From assembly GCA_007133195.1 (NCBI GenBank), contig SLNH01000376.1:1-35384 (forward strand): a stretch of 35,384 bases of DNA, written 5' to 3'. The notes under the pieces are model-generated. The model was not told where the DNA came from, did no database searches, and saw nothing but the letters and a program-made list of their open reading frames with translations. Shown here piece after piece: positions 1-10,874 of the stretch. This stretch comes from Nannocystineae bacterium (lineage in GTDB: Bacteria; Myxococcota_A; Polyangia; Haliangiales; Haliangiaceae). Position 1 is the first letter of the stretch, and the number at the start of each line of letters is the position of its first letter. The translations under genes and the position numbers were made by a program.

Positions 1-2438
<2,438 letters not shown>

Positions 2439-2442
2439 CGCT

Positions 2443-2450
2443 TCCTCCTT
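2443..2450 (-). promoter_or_regulatory. Strong Shine-Dalgarno of the TonB receptor gene
   Basis: On the minus strand AAGGAGGA is followed by AGCG and then GTG at 2438. It is one of the strongest ribosome-binding sites in the window, and it decides the GTG start over the downstream ATG at 2405. Confidence 0.75.
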
Positions 2451-2453
2451 AAT

Positions 2454-2473
2454 AAGTCGCTCCGAAGTCGCTC
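2454..2473. repeat. Direct repeat AAGTCGCTC x2, 11-bp period, next to the receptor's ribosome-binding site
   Basis: Two perfect 9-bp copies of AAGTCGCTC (2454-2462 and 2465-2473; GAGCGACTT on the coding strand of the receptor) are spaced exactly 11 bp apart, about one helical turn. They lie just upstream of the Shine-Dalgarno. The placement is like an operator for a transcription factor, but no regulator is identified, and two short copies can arise by chance. Confidence 0.4.
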
Positions 2474-2671
2474 TCGTCACGAAATGCGTCGAGGCGGCCC
2501 GGATCCCGCACGCGTCACGCCTGGGAATTTCCGTTCGCTGGCGTCGGTTCCGGAACCTCGCGCAGGTCCGCAGCGCCCTCATCTGAATTCCATCTCCCAC
2601 CCGTGTCAAGAGAGAAGGTACTCGTGCAGCCCACATGGGCGCGTTTTCGAGGAAGTGGGCGACTCAGCCTA

Positions 2672-2688
2672 CCCGCCGCCACGGCGGG
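2672..2688. other. Perfect inverted repeat (7-bp stem, 3-nt loop)
   Basis: CCCGCCG-CCA-CGGCGGG is a perfect hairpin in the divergent control region. There is no T-tract, and no gene reads into it from either side, so an operator or a leader structure is more likely than a terminator. Its role is unknown. Confidence 0.35.
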
Positions 2689-2720
2689 AGGGGGTGGCGA
2701 GCCTTTAAGTCGGGGCCAGC

Positions 2721-2822
2721 GGCTGCGCGCTGAGGTCGAGGTTGGGTCGCACAGGCCGGGCGGGGGGAGGGCGGCGAGCCCGCCGAGCCGTGGGCCTGCC
2801 CCTTGGCTGCGCGCCGAGGTCG
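2721..2822 (+). repeat. Pair of near-identical 18-mers 84 bp apart
   Basis: GGCTGCGCGCTGAGGTCG at 2721-2738 recurs at 2805-2822 with one mismatch (T to C). The second copy overlaps the end of the proposed -35 element and the spacer of the proline dehydrogenase promoter, so the pair could be regulatory or a local duplication. Confidence 0.4.
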
Positions 2823-2830
2823 TGTAAAGT
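2803..2830 (+). promoter_or_regulatory. Putative promoter of proline dehydrogenase
   Basis: TTGGCT (2803-2808), a 16-bp spacer and TAAAGT (2825-2830) match the sigma-70 pattern at 4 of 6 bases each. The -10 ends 12 nt before the ATG at 2843, leaving a leader of only a few bases. This fits the absence of a Shine-Dalgarno. Confidence 0.4.
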
Positions 2831-2842
2831 GGCGGCCGAGCG

Positions 2843-4186
2843 ATGGCGGAAGCAAACGGGCACCCGGGCGGCCATTCCGAGGAACGCGATGCGACCGCTC
2901 GGCTATCGAAGGAAAGGCCGAATGGCAGGCCGAACGTCGGCTCGACGCGGCCTGGCGGGGGAGCGGACGGCGCCGCTGGCGACGGCCCCGACGCATTGCT
3001 AGGCGCGGCGTCCCTCGACTTCGAGGACTACGGCGCGGCTCTGCGCGACAAGACCGACGACGAGCTGCGGGCCGCGAATATCGTTCTGCGGACGATCCAG
3101 AGCCAGTGGATGATGAAGGCCGGAACGTCGCTCGCCCGGCTCGGGCTCGCGCTCCGGGTGCCGGGCGCGGCCACCGCGGTGGAGCGCACGGTGTTTCGGC
3201 AGTTTTGCGGTGGCACGTCGCTCGAGGCGGCCCGGGCGGCCGCCAGGCGGCTTTATCAGCACGGAGTGCGGACGATTTTGGACTATGCGGTCGAGAGCGA
3301 GCGCTCGGAGGCCGGGTTCGAGGCGGCGCGCGAGGAGATCGCGCGGGCGCTGGCCAGCGCGTCCGGGGGCCCCGAGGTGGCATTTTGTGCCACCAAGCTC
3401 ACGGCGCTGGCCCGGGACCCGGCGCTCGTTCGGGCGAGCGAGGGCGCCGAGCTTGCCGCGGAGGATCGCGCCGAGCTAGAGCGCGCCGAGGCGAGGCTCG
3501 ACTCGCTCGCCGCGGCCGCGCGGGCGTCGGGGGCGGGGCTGTTCGTGGATGCCGAGCAGTCGTGGGTTCAGCCCGCCGTGGATCGTTTGGCAGAGCGGGC
3601 GATGCGCGAGCACAACCGCGAGCGGGCGGTGGTTCACACCACCGTCCAGCTCTACCTGCAGGATCGGCTGGGCTACCTGCGCGAGCTCATCGAAGACGCG
3701 CGCCGCGCCGGTTACACGGTAGGCGTGAAGTTGGTTCGTGGCGCCTATTACGAGGCCGAGGACGAGCGAGCTCGCCAGCGCGGCTACGCGAGTCCGCTGC
3801 AGCCGTCCAAGGAGGCCACGGACGAGGCGTTCGACGCCGCCGTGACCCTCGCCCTCGACAACATCGACGTCGTCGAGGTGTGCGCCGCGACCCATAACAT
3901 TGAGAGTGTCCGCCACCTGATGCGCGAAATGGAGCGGTGCGGCATCGCGCGCGGTGACCCGCGCGTGACGGCGTCTCAGCTGCTCGGCATGCTCGACCGG
4001 GTGACGTTCCCGCTCGCACAAAATGGGTACAACGCGCTCAAATACGTGCCCTACGGGGCGGTGCGGAGCGCGTTTCCCTACCTGCTCAGGCGGGCCGACG
4101 AAAACAAGTCGATCGCGGGCCAGATGGCGGGGGAGCTCGAGGCGGTGAGGCGCGAGCTGAGGCGGCGCGGGCGCAAGGCGGTGTGA
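2843..4186 (+). CDS. Proline dehydrogenase (mono-functional, FAD)
   Basis: Oxidises L-proline to 1-pyrroline-5-carboxylate with FAD and passes the electrons to quinone: the first step of proline breakdown. It is 447 aa and folds as a beta/alpha barrel. Visible family motifs are KLVRGAYYE at about residues 294-302, QLLGMLDRVTFPLAQNGYNA and, near the C-terminus, YKYVPYG-like ALKYVPYGAV. Then comes PYLLRRADENKSI (about 412-424), whose Arg-Arg pair matches the substrate-carboxylate-binding arginines of PutA. Homology starts only near residue 56; the first 50 residues are low-complexity Gly/Ala/Arg and may be a tail or a start set too far upstream. No P5C dehydrogenase is fused or adjacent, unlike bifunctional PutA. 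No Shine-Dalgarno precedes it. It converges on cheB across a 68-bp gap. Confidence 0.92.
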   Translation: MAEANGHPGGHSEERDATARLSKERPNGRPNVGSTRPGGGADGAAGDGPDALLGAASLDFEDYGAALRDKTDDELRAANIVLRTIQSQWMMKAGTSLARLGLALRVPGAATAVERTVFRQFCGGTSLEAARAAARRLYQHGVRTILDYAVESERSEAGFEAAREEIARALASASGGPEVAFCATKLTALARDPALVRASEGAELAAEDRAELERAEARLDSLAAAARASGAGLFVDAEQSWVQPAVDRLAERAMREHNRERAVVHTTVQLYLQDRLGYLRELIEDARRAGYTVGVKLVRGAYYEAEDERARQRGYASPLQPSKEATDEAFDAAVTLALDNIDVVEVCAATHNIESVRHLMREMERCGIARGDPRVTASQLLGMLDRVTFPLAQNGYNALKYVPYGAVRSAFPYLLRRADENKSIAGQMAGELEAVRRELRRRGRKAV

Positions 4187-4254
4187 GGTCGTTTCTGGCG
4201 GCCGGCTCTGCGGCGGGGCGGTGCGCGGGGTTGCCGAGACCCGTTTCGAGGGGC

Positions 4255-5289
4255 TTACGCGCCTTCTCGGTCTCGCGCCAGGGCGAGCATGAGGCCGGGG
4301 ATTTCGCCGAGCGGCGCGACGGCGGACGCCAGGCCCGCCTCGGACACCGCCCGCGGCATACCGTAGACGATGCAGCTCGATGGCGCCTCGGCGATGACCA
4401 CACCGCCGCGCTCGCGCACCGCTCCCACGCCGACGACGCCGTCGTCCCCCATCCCGGTTAGGATCACTGCGCAGAGCCCGGCGCCGTAGTGGGCCGCGGC
4501 GCTGTCCAGGGCGCGGTCGATCGACGGGGAGGTGCCCCCGCGTTGTTTGTCCTTGTCGTGCAGGACGATCCGAACATCGGCGCCGCGTCCGTCGATCGTG
4601 AGGTCGGTGCCGCCGGGGGCCACGTGGACCCGGCCCGCCGCGAGCGAGTCGCCCGGGGCGAGCTCGCAAACGGGGAGCTGGCAGGTCTCATCGAGGCGCT
4701 CGGCCAGGGCGCGGGTAAACCCGGCGGGGATGTGTTGGATGACGAGCACCCGAGCCGGAAAATCGGCCGGGAGCCGAGACAGGATGCTCTGCAGGGCCCG
4801 CGGCCCGCCGGTAGAGGCGCCGAGCACGAACAGATCGGCCCGCGGGCGATCGACGCGCTCGCCGCTCGAGGCGTTAGGGAGGGCCGCCATGCTGCGACTG
4901 GACGCGGCGGCTTTGAGCTTCATGACGAGCTCGCGTTCGAGGTCGTAAAGCGCCATGGTCGAGACGCGCGACTTGTCGATGAAGTCCACGGCGCCCCCGG
5001 TGAGCGCGCGTAGCGTGAGATCCGCCCCCTCTTGGGCGTAGCTGCTCAGGATCACGACCGACGTCGATATCTCGGCGAGGATGCGCTCGAGCGTCTCGAG
5101 GCCATGCCATCCGGGCATGTGAAGATCGAGCGTGATCACGTCGGGCTCGAGATCGCGCGCGAGATCCAGCGCCAGCCGTCCGTTCGACGCTTCGCCGACG
5201 ACATCGAACGCCGGATCGCGCGCGAGCATGCGCCGCACCGCCTTCCGCACGAACGCCGAGTCGTCGACGATGAGAGCTCGAATGCCCAT
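4255..5289 (-). CDS. cheB: CheB-type protein-glutamate methylesterase/deamidase response regulator
   Basis: Phosphorylation-activated enzyme that removes methyl groups from, or deamidates, glutamyl residues of chemoreceptors. I read 344 aa from the ATG at 5289. An upstream in-frame start would add 32 Pro/Arg-rich residues not seen in the family, since MGIRALIVDD is already the first receiver strand. The receiver domain occupies 1-120 (acidic D9/D10, phospho-acceptor D55, K106 in FIDKS). After a linker, the methylesterase domain (about 150-344) shows S159 in LGASTGGP, H186 in VIQHIPAGF and D283 in TGMGDDG: the full catalytic triad. The nearest upstream gene in the same direction is a stand-alone receiver, 180 bp away. 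No cheA, cheR, cheW or receptor gene is in the window, so it may serve a non-flagellar chemosensory pathway encoded elsewhere. Confidence 0.95.
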   Translation of the reverse strand: MGIRALIVDDSAFVRKAVRRMLARDPAFDVVGEASNGRLALDLARDLEPDVITLDLHMPGWHGLETLERILAEISTSVVILSSYAQEGADLTLRALTGGAVDFIDKSRVSTMALYDLERELVMKLKAAASSRSMAALPNASSGERVDRPRADLFVLGASTGGPRALQSILSRLPADFPARVLVIQHIPAGFTRALAERLDETCQLPVCELAPGDSLAAGRVHVAPGGTDLTIDGRGADVRIVLHDKDKQRGGTSPSIDRALDSAAAHYGAGLCAVILTGMGDDGVVGVGAVRERGGVVIAEAPSSCIVYGMPRAVSEAGLASAVAPLGEIPGLMLALARDREGA

Positions 5290-5469
5290 GGCTCTAGCTA
5301 GCCGCCGGTTAGCCCGCGCGCGTGGGGGCGGATTTCGGCCTTTGGCCGGCGACCTATGGTCCCACATCGGGGGCGTCGTTTCCACGCGTCCGACCCGTCG
5401 GGGCGAGCGGTCAGTCGCGCGGCGGCGAGCTCTTCGCGGCGCCGCCCGGGGCGCCCGGTGAGCAGCGGA

Positions 5470-5847
5470 TTACTGCGCCGCGCCGAGGATTCGCTCGAGG
5501 AGCGCGTGAAGCTCCGGCTCCTGAAAGGGCTTTCGCAGATACGCCGCGGCCCCGGCCGCAAACCCGCGCTCGACGTCTTCGCTGCTGCCTTCGGTGCTGA
5601 TGATGACGACGGGGATCCGCGGGGCGACGCCGCGCTCGCGCAGCCGGTCGAGCGCCTCGAGGCCGTCCATGACGGGCATGTTGATGTCCAGGAAAATGAG
5701 GTCGGGTTCGGCGATCTCTACCTCGCTGAGCGCCTCGAGGCCGTTTTTGGCGTGGGCGATTTCGCAGTCGCAATAGCGCCTCAGCGAGACGCGCAAAAGC
5801 GAGTGCAAAAACGGGGAATCATCGACTACGAGGATTCGTACCGGCAA
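5470..5847 (-). CDS. Single-domain (CheY-like) response regulator
   Basis: A 125-aa protein that is only a receiver domain: D9/D10 acidic pocket, phospho-acceptor D54 in IFLDINMPVMDG, T85 in IIST and K106 in YLRKPF. The full length is used, with no output domain, so it acts by protein-protein contact, as CheY or a phosphorelay intermediate does. MPVRILVVDD begins exactly at the first beta-strand, supporting the ATG at 5847; only a weak AAGG lies upstream. It precedes cheB in the same direction with a 180-bp gap, suggesting a joint chemosensory role. The 254 bp upstream of it (5848-6101, up to the end of nuoN) contain no gene I can support. Confidence 0.93.
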   Translation of the reverse strand: MPVRILVVDDSPFLHSLLRVSLRRYCDCEIAHAKNGLEALSEVEIAEPDLIFLDINMPVMDGLEALDRLRERGVAPRIPVVIISTEGSSEDVERGFAAGAAAYLRKPFQEPELHALLERILGAAQ

Positions 5848-6085
5848 TGCGGCCGCCTTGAGAATTCACCGCACGGTGCCCGAGTGCGGCTGGCGTGCTT
5901 CGAACACACCTTCACCCAAGCACACCAGCAGACGGGGCAGTTCAACCGAGATGTCCCATAGGTTACTCAAAGCCCGCCGCCAGGCGAAATCTCTTTCGCG
6001 GGTTCACGCTCGCGCGGGGCTGGGCGGGCCCTGGCAGGGGCGCCACCACTGGCTCGGCCGGGGCGGCTAAGCCCCCGCGCTGGCC

Positions 6086-6098
6086 GGCCGCTTCGGCC
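6086..6098 (-). terminator. Weak hairpin just after nuoN
   Basis: On the minus strand GGCCG-AAG-CGGCC forms a 5-bp stem a few bases past the nuoN stop. It lacks a U-tract, so it is at best a weak or factor-dependent terminator or an RNA 3'-end stabiliser for the nuo operon. Confidence 0.2.
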
Positions 6099-6101
6099 CG
6101 A

Positions 6102-7535
6102 TCAGAACAGCGCGTCCGCGGCCCGGGTGGCGAGCGGCTCGAGGATCCCGGGGGCGACACCGAGGGCGATGAGCAGGGCCACGAGCACGGTGAGGAGCGC
6201 GGCCGCTTCCAGGGAGCGGTCATCGCCGCGCGGGTCCTCGGCGGGGCGGGACAGCGATACGACCACGAGGCGCAGGTAGTAAAACGCGCTTATGGCGGTG
6301 GTGAGCGCGATCGCCACGACGAGCCCCCAGCGTGCCTCGGAGGCGCCCGCGGCGAGGACGTAGAGCTTGGCGATGAAGCCGGCCGTAACCGGGACGCCGA
6401 GCAGCGAAAGCGAGCTGAGCACGAGGGCGATGCCGAGAACGGGACGCCTCCAGCACAGCCCTTTGAAGTGGTCGAGCGCGTCCGCGTCTCCCGCCCTGCC
6501 CGATAGCGCGGTGACCACGCCGAAGGCGAGATAGGTCATCACGAAGTAGGCCGCCACGTAGAACAAGAGGGCTTCCACCCCGAGCGGACCGGCGGCCATG
6601 ACGGCGACGAGGAGGTAGCCGAAATGGGCCACCGACGAGTAGGCGAGGAGTCGCTTGACCCGCGTTTGCAAGAGGGCGAGTAGATTTCCGGCCGCCATCG
6701 AGACCACCGCGAGCCCCGCTACGATGGCCGCGAGTGCGGGCTCGGTGAGCGCGCCCGTGGCCGACAGCATGCGAAACGCGAGCGCGGCGACCGCGCCCTC
6801 CGAAACCGTGGCGATGAGGGCGGAGACGGGCGCCGGGGCACCCTGATAGACGTCGGGGGCCCACATGTGGAACGGGGCGAGCGCGAGCTTGAATGCGAGC
6901 CCCGCGATGACGAGGGCGAGCCCGGCCAGGCCGACCACGCTGAATCCGCCGCTGGCTCGTGCGGCGATATCGTCGAATGTGAGTCCGCCGATGTCCGCGT
7001 ACAGAAGCGCCGCCCCGAAAACGAGCACCGCCGAGGCCGCGCCGGTCATGATGAGATACTTGAGGCCTGCCTCGATGGCGCCGGCGCGGTCTCGGGGGTA
7101 GGCGATGAGCCCGAAGAGCGCCACGCTCAGCGTCTCGACGGCGAGGATCACCCCGGCCAAGTGCTCGGTGGACACCAGCGCCGCGGCGCCGGTCGCCGCG
7201 ATACCGAGGAGCACGTAATACTCCTCCGGCCGGCGCTCGCTCCGCGCCAGATAGGGGCGCGACATCAGCGCGACGACGGCGGTCCCGAGCGCGATGAGGA
7301 GCGTAAACGACAGCGACAGCGCATCCACCGTCACGAGCGCGCCGGCCGTCGCCGGGGCGGCCGCGAGCGCCGCAGGGACGGCCGCCACGGCCGCCGCGAG
7401 CCCCGCGAGCGTGATGCCCAGCGCCAGCGCGTGGTGGCGGCGGACGCTGATGGCGACCGTTACGACGAGCGGCGTGACCGCGAGGATCGCGAGCGGGGCG
7501 AGGGGAGCGAGATCGGCAAGATCGGCGCGGGTCAT
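6102..7535 (-). CDS. nuoN: NADH-quinone oxidoreductase subunit N
   Basis: Antiporter-like, proton-pumping membrane subunit of complex I and the last gene of the nuo operon. It is 477 aa (E. coli NuoN is 485) and consists almost wholly of hydrophobic helices. VETLSVALFGLIAY carries the TM5 glutamate, followed by YLIMTGAASAVLVFG. Then comes KLALAPFHMWAPDVYQGAP with the conserved lysine and the broken-helix PxHxWxPD motif. The ATG at 7535 overlaps the nuoM stop by 4 nt (ATGA), implying translational coupling. Open frame continues far upstream of this ATG, but that part is only the nuoM region read in another frame. Confidence 0.95.
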   Translation of the reverse strand: MTRADLADLAPLAPLAILAVTPLVVTVAISVRRHHALALGITLAGLAAAVAAVPAALAAAPATAGALVTVDALSLSFTLLIALGTAVVALMSRPYLARSERRPEEYYVLLGIAATGAAALVSTEHLAGVILAVETLSVALFGLIAYPRDRAGAIEAGLKYLIMTGAASAVLVFGAALLYADIGGLTFDDIAARASGGFSVVGLAGLALVIAGLAFKLALAPFHMWAPDVYQGAPAPVSALIATVSEGAVAALAFRMLSATGALTEPALAAIVAGLAVVSMAAGNLLALLQTRVKRLLAYSSVAHFGYLLVAVMAAGPLGVEALLFYVAAYFVMTYLAFGVVTALSGRAGDADALDHFKGLCWRRPVLGIALVLSSLSLLGVPVTAGFIAKLYVLAAGASEARWGLVVAIALTTAISAFYYLRLVVVSLSRPAEDPRGDDRSLEAAALLTVLVALLIALGVAPGILEPLATRAADALF

Positions 7536-8995
7536 GGCGACGCTCCGCGAGACATCAGGGGATCGAGCGCGGCCGTGATCGCGCCGCTCGCGGCGTCGAT
7601 CACGGGGATGGGGTAGAGCCCGAGCACGACGAGGACCACGGTCGCGACGCCGAGCACGGCGGCCTCGCGCGGGCTGAGGTCGGCTATGCCCTCCCAGCGC
7701 GGAGGGCCGAAAAACACGCCTTGCAGAAGGCGCAGCCCGTAGAGCGCAGACAAGATGAGGCCGATAGCGGCCGCCGCCACGAACCACGGCGCGGGGCCGA
7801 AGGCGCCGAAAAAGATCGAAAACTCGGCGGCGAAGTTCGCCAGGCCGGGCAGGCCGAGCGACGCCATGACCAAGATGAGGGCGGCGGCGCCGAGGCGCGG
7901 CGCGCTCGCCCACAGGCCGCCCATGCGGCGGAGCTGCCGGGTTTCGAGCCGCGCCTCCAGCGCGCCGGCGACCACGAACAGCCCTCCCGTGGAAAATGCG
8001 TGGGCGACGAGGAGAAGGACGGCGCCGATGAGCGCCAGCTCCGTCATCGCGTAGATGCCGAGCAGGGCGAAGCCCATGTGGCTGATGCTCGTGTACGCGA
8101 CCAGTCGCTTGAAGTCGGGCTGGGAAAACGCCAGCACGGCGCCGTAGAGGATTCCCACGACGCCGAGGGTCATCGCGATGGGCGCGAGGGCGATCGACGC
8201 CTCGGGGAACAGGGGGAGCGCGAACCGAATCAGCCCGTATGCTCCAGCCTTGAGCAGGAGCCCGGCCAAAACGACGCTCCCTGCCGTGGGCGCTTGGGTG
8301 TGTGCGTCGGGGAGCCACGTGTGAAACGGCACCGCGGGGATCTTCACCGCGAACCCGATGAAAAAACCGAGCATGATGACGAGCCCGGGATAGCCGGTTG
8401 GCGCGGCGCCGGCGAGATCGGCGAGCTGAAACGACCAGGCTCCGGTCTCTGCGCGGTAAAACGCGCCCAGGGCCAAGATCGCGGCCAGAAGGAACAGGCT
8501 CCCGGCGTGCGTGAACACGAAGAACTTGAGCGCGGCGCGCAGGCGATCCTCGTGTCCCCACACCGCGATGAGGAGCACCATGGGCACCAGCATGAGCTCC
8601 CAGAACACGTAAAACAGTACGAGATCGAGGGCGCCGAACACGCCGACGACGCCGGCGAGCGACACGAGGAGGTTGAAGTCGAAAAAGCCGCGCCGGTGCC
8701 GGATTTCCGACCACGACACGAGCACCGCCAAGAGCCCGACGACGAGCGCGAGGAGGATGAGGATTCCGCTCAGGCCGTCTACGCCAAACTGGAGCCGGAT
8801 TCCCAGTGACGGGATCCACGGCTCGTCGAAGCTGCGCCACGCCGAGTCGGGGGCCGCGATCGCCAGCACCACCGCCCCGAACGCGAGGGCGAGCCCGAGC
8901 GCGACGGCGGCGATCGCGCGGGCCACGCGTCCGCCTGTGATCCAGGCGAGCAGGCCCGCGGCGGCGAGGAATGCGACGAGGACCAAGACGATCAT
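7532..8995 (-). CDS. nuoM: NADH-quinone oxidoreductase subunit M
   Basis: Antiporter-like proton-pumping subunit of complex I, 487 aa (E. coli about 509), with roughly 14 transmembrane helices. FYVFWELMLVPMVLLI holds the key TM5 glutamate. KFFVFTHAGSLFLLAAI follows, then KIPAVPFHTWLPDAHTQAP with the proton-channel lysine and histidines. LKAGAYGLIRF supplies the TM8 lysine. It starts at an ATG overlapping the nuoL stop by 4 nt and ends overlapping nuoN by 4 nt. Confidence 0.96.
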   Translation of the reverse strand: MIVLVLVAFLAAAGLLAWITGGRVARAIAAVALGLALAFGAVVLAIAAPDSAWRSFDEPWIPSLGIRLQFGVDGLSGILILLALVVGLLAVLVSWSEIRHRRGFFDFNLLVSLAGVVGVFGALDLVLFYVFWELMLVPMVLLIAVWGHEDRLRAALKFFVFTHAGSLFLLAAILALGAFYRAETGAWSFQLADLAGAAPTGYPGLVIMLGFFIGFAVKIPAVPFHTWLPDAHTQAPTAGSVVLAGLLLKAGAYGLIRFALPLFPEASIALAPIAMTLGVVGILYGAVLAFSQPDFKRLVAYTSISHMGFALLGIYAMTELALIGAVLLLVAHAFSTGGLFVVAGALEARLETRQLRRMGGLWASAPRLGAAALILVMASLGLPGLANFAAEFSIFFGAFGPAPWFVAAAAIGLILSALYGLRLLQGVFFGPPRWEGIADLSPREAAVLGVATVVLVVLGLYPIPVIDAASGAITAALDPLMSRGASP

Positions 8996-10872
8996 GCCAT
9001 CACCGAGTAGGCGAGGACCGCGAGCGAGCCGAGTAGCAGCACCGCGAGGTACACGCGAACGCGCCCGCGCTGGGTGAACGCCAGGACGCCGTGCGCGGCC
9101 CGGAGAAGCCGCGCGACGGCCTCGTAGACGAGATCCACGGGCTCATCCCGCAAGCCGCGGGCCAGGCGCCGAAACGGCCCGACGACGATCCGCTCGTAGG
9201 CCGCGTCGAAGCCGAAGCCCGCCTCGGCGGCGCGCCCGGCCGCCGGGAGGTAGCCTCCCGCGCGCCGGGGGAGGACGCGGGGCCCGTAGGCCAAATACGC
9301 CGCTGCGATGCCGAGCAGCGACAGGCCCGAGGCGCCGATCATGAGGGCGAGCGCGTCGGCGCCCACGCCGTGAGCGGCCGCGGGGAGGGAGTCGCCCAGG
9401 GTGAGCGTGAGTAGCTCGATGCCGCCGAAATACGCGGAGGTCTCGAACAGCCCACCCACGATGGCGAGCACCGCCAGGATCACGAGCGGAGCGGCGATGA
9501 GGCCGCCCCGCGGAGGCGGGCTCGGCGCGTCGCGGAGCTTGCCGAAGAAGGCCAGAAAGAAAGCCCGAAACGCGTACAGCGCGGTGAGGAACGTGCCGGC
9601 CAGCAAGACGGCGGCGAGCCACGCCCCGCCGGGCTCGGCGACCCAAACGTTCCACAGAATGAGCTCTTTGCTGTAAAAGCCCGCCGTGACGACCGGGACG
9701 GCGGCGAGGGACGCGGCGCCGATCCCGAAGCTCCAAAACGGCAGATGCAACACGCGGCGAAGGCCTCCCATGCGCCACAGGTCGTGCTCACCGCGGAGCG
9801 AGGCGATCACGACGCCCGCGGACAGAAACAGGAGCGCCTTGAAGAACGCATGCGTCACCAGGTGAGCGATGGCGGCGGCGTACGCGCCGGCGCCGAGCGC
9901 GACCACCATGTAGCCGAGCTGGCTGATGGTGGAGTAGGCGAGGACGCGCTTGACGTCGCGCTGGCCGAGCGCGGCGAGCGCCGCGAGCAAAAGCGTCACG
10001 GCGCCGACGATCGCCACGGCGACGAGGACGGCCGGCGCCGCTTCGAAGATCGGGTGGAGCCGGGCGATGAGGTAGACGCCCGCCGTGACCATGGTCGCCG
10101 CGTGAATGAGCGCCGACACCGGGGTCGGGCCGGCCATCGCGTCGGGGAGCCACACGTGAAGCGGCACCTGTGCCGATTTTCCAGCCGCGCCGGCGAGGAT
10201 GAGCGCGGCCGACAGGTTGGCGACGGCGCTCCCCTCGACGAGGAGCTGATCCGCGCGGGTGATCACTTGGGCGATATCGACGGTGCCAAGCTCCCAGAAC
10301 AGGAGGAACAGGCCGATGGCGAGGGCGGTGTCGCCGATGCGCGTGACGATGAACGCCTTACGCGCGGCGTAGCCGTTTTCCGGCCGCTGATACCAAAAGC
10401 CGATGAGGAGGTAGCTGGCGAGCCCCACGCCCTCCCAGCCCAAGTAAAGGAGCAGGAGGTTGTCGGCCAAAACGAGCACGAGCATGAAGCCGACGAACAG
10501 GTTCATGTAGGCGAAAAATCGCCGATAGCTCGCGTCGCTCCGCATGTACGCGGCGGCGTAGACGTGGATCAAGAGCCCCACGAGGGTGACGACCAGCATC
10601 ATGACGGCCGACAGCCCGTCGAGCGAAAACGCCACCGCAGGGGCGAACGGGCCCACGTCGATCCACGTCCACACCGTATCCACGAAGCGGACCTCGGCCG
10701 GGCCCGAGGCGGCGAGCGCGACGAACACGGCGACCGCGAGCACCGCCGAGATCGCGACCGACGAGACGCCGATAATGCCCACGGCGCGGGCCGGCAGCCT
10801 GGCTCCCCCGAGTGAGAGCAGCAAGAAGCCCGCGAAAGGCAGGGCGACCACGAGCGCCAGCAAGCTCGGCAC
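8992..10872 (-). CDS. nuoL: NADH-quinone oxidoreductase subunit L
   Basis: Distal antiporter-like subunit of complex I; it also supplies the long lateral helix along the membrane arm. It is 626 aa (E. coli 613). I choose GTG at 10872, 2 nt after the nuoK stop, where VPSLLALVVALPFAGFLLL begins as a membrane helix and AGGA in the nuoK end serves as ribosome-binding site; frame upstream of this reads through nuoJK and is not real. Motifs: LGWEGVGLASYLLIGFW (TM5 glutamate), RIGDTALAIGLFLLF, then SAQVPLHVWLPDAMAGPTPVSALIHAAT with conserved His residues, and YSTISQLGYM. The C-terminus (ending AYSVMA) is the hydrophobic anchor after the amphipathic lateral helix. It overlaps nuoM by 4 nt. Confidence 0.95.
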   Translation of the reverse strand: MPSLLALVVALPFAGFLLLSLGGARLPARAVGIIGVSSVAISAVLAVAVFVALAASGPAEVRFVDTVWTWIDVGPFAPAVAFSLDGLSAVMMLVVTLVGLLIHVYAAAYMRSDASYRRFFAYMNLFVGFMLVLVLADNLLLLYLGWEGVGLASYLLIGFWYQRPENGYAARKAFIVTRIGDTALAIGLFLLFWELGTVDIAQVITRADQLLVEGSAVANLSAALILAGAAGKSAQVPLHVWLPDAMAGPTPVSALIHAATMVTAGVYLIARLHPIFEAAPAVLVAVAIVGAVTLLLAALAALGQRDVKRVLAYSTISQLGYMVVALGAGAYAAAIAHLVTHAFFKALLFLSAGVVIASLRGEHDLWRMGGLRRVLHLPFWSFGIGAASLAAVPVVTAGFYSKELILWNVWVAEPGGAWLAAVLLAGTFLTALYAFRAFFLAFFGKLRDAPSPPPRGGLIAAPLVILAVLAIVGGLFETSAYFGGIELLTLTLGDSLPAAAHGVGADALALMIGASGLSLLGIAAAYLAYGPRVLPRRAGGYLPAAGRAAEAGFGFDAAYERIVVGPFRRLARGLRDEPVDLVYEAVARLLRAAHGVLAFTQRGRVRVYLAVLLLGSLAVLAYSVMA

Positions 10873-10874
10873 GG

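Larger units (their letters stand above)
2439..2842. other. Divergent intergenic control region between the receptor and proline dehydrogenase
   Basis: A 404-bp stretch with no convincing gene. From left to right it holds the receptor's ribosome-binding site, the 11-bp-period direct repeat, a perfect 7-bp-stem hairpin (2672-2688), two near-identical 18-mers (2721-2738 and 2805-2822) and a promoter-like -35/-10 pair directly before proline dehydrogenase. Short open frames here lack a Shine-Dalgarno or recognisable protein features. Confidence 0.6.

Noticed and set aside
7536-8840. Upstream extension of the nuoN frame to 912 aa
   Set aside because: The extra part is nuoM read in another frame. 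The ATG at 7535 overlapping the nuoM stop gives the right length.
7721-10815. Long plus-strand frames opposite nuoM and nuoL (362 and 356 aa)
   Set aside because: Extremely charged, low-complexity products typical of the reverse complement of membrane-protein genes.
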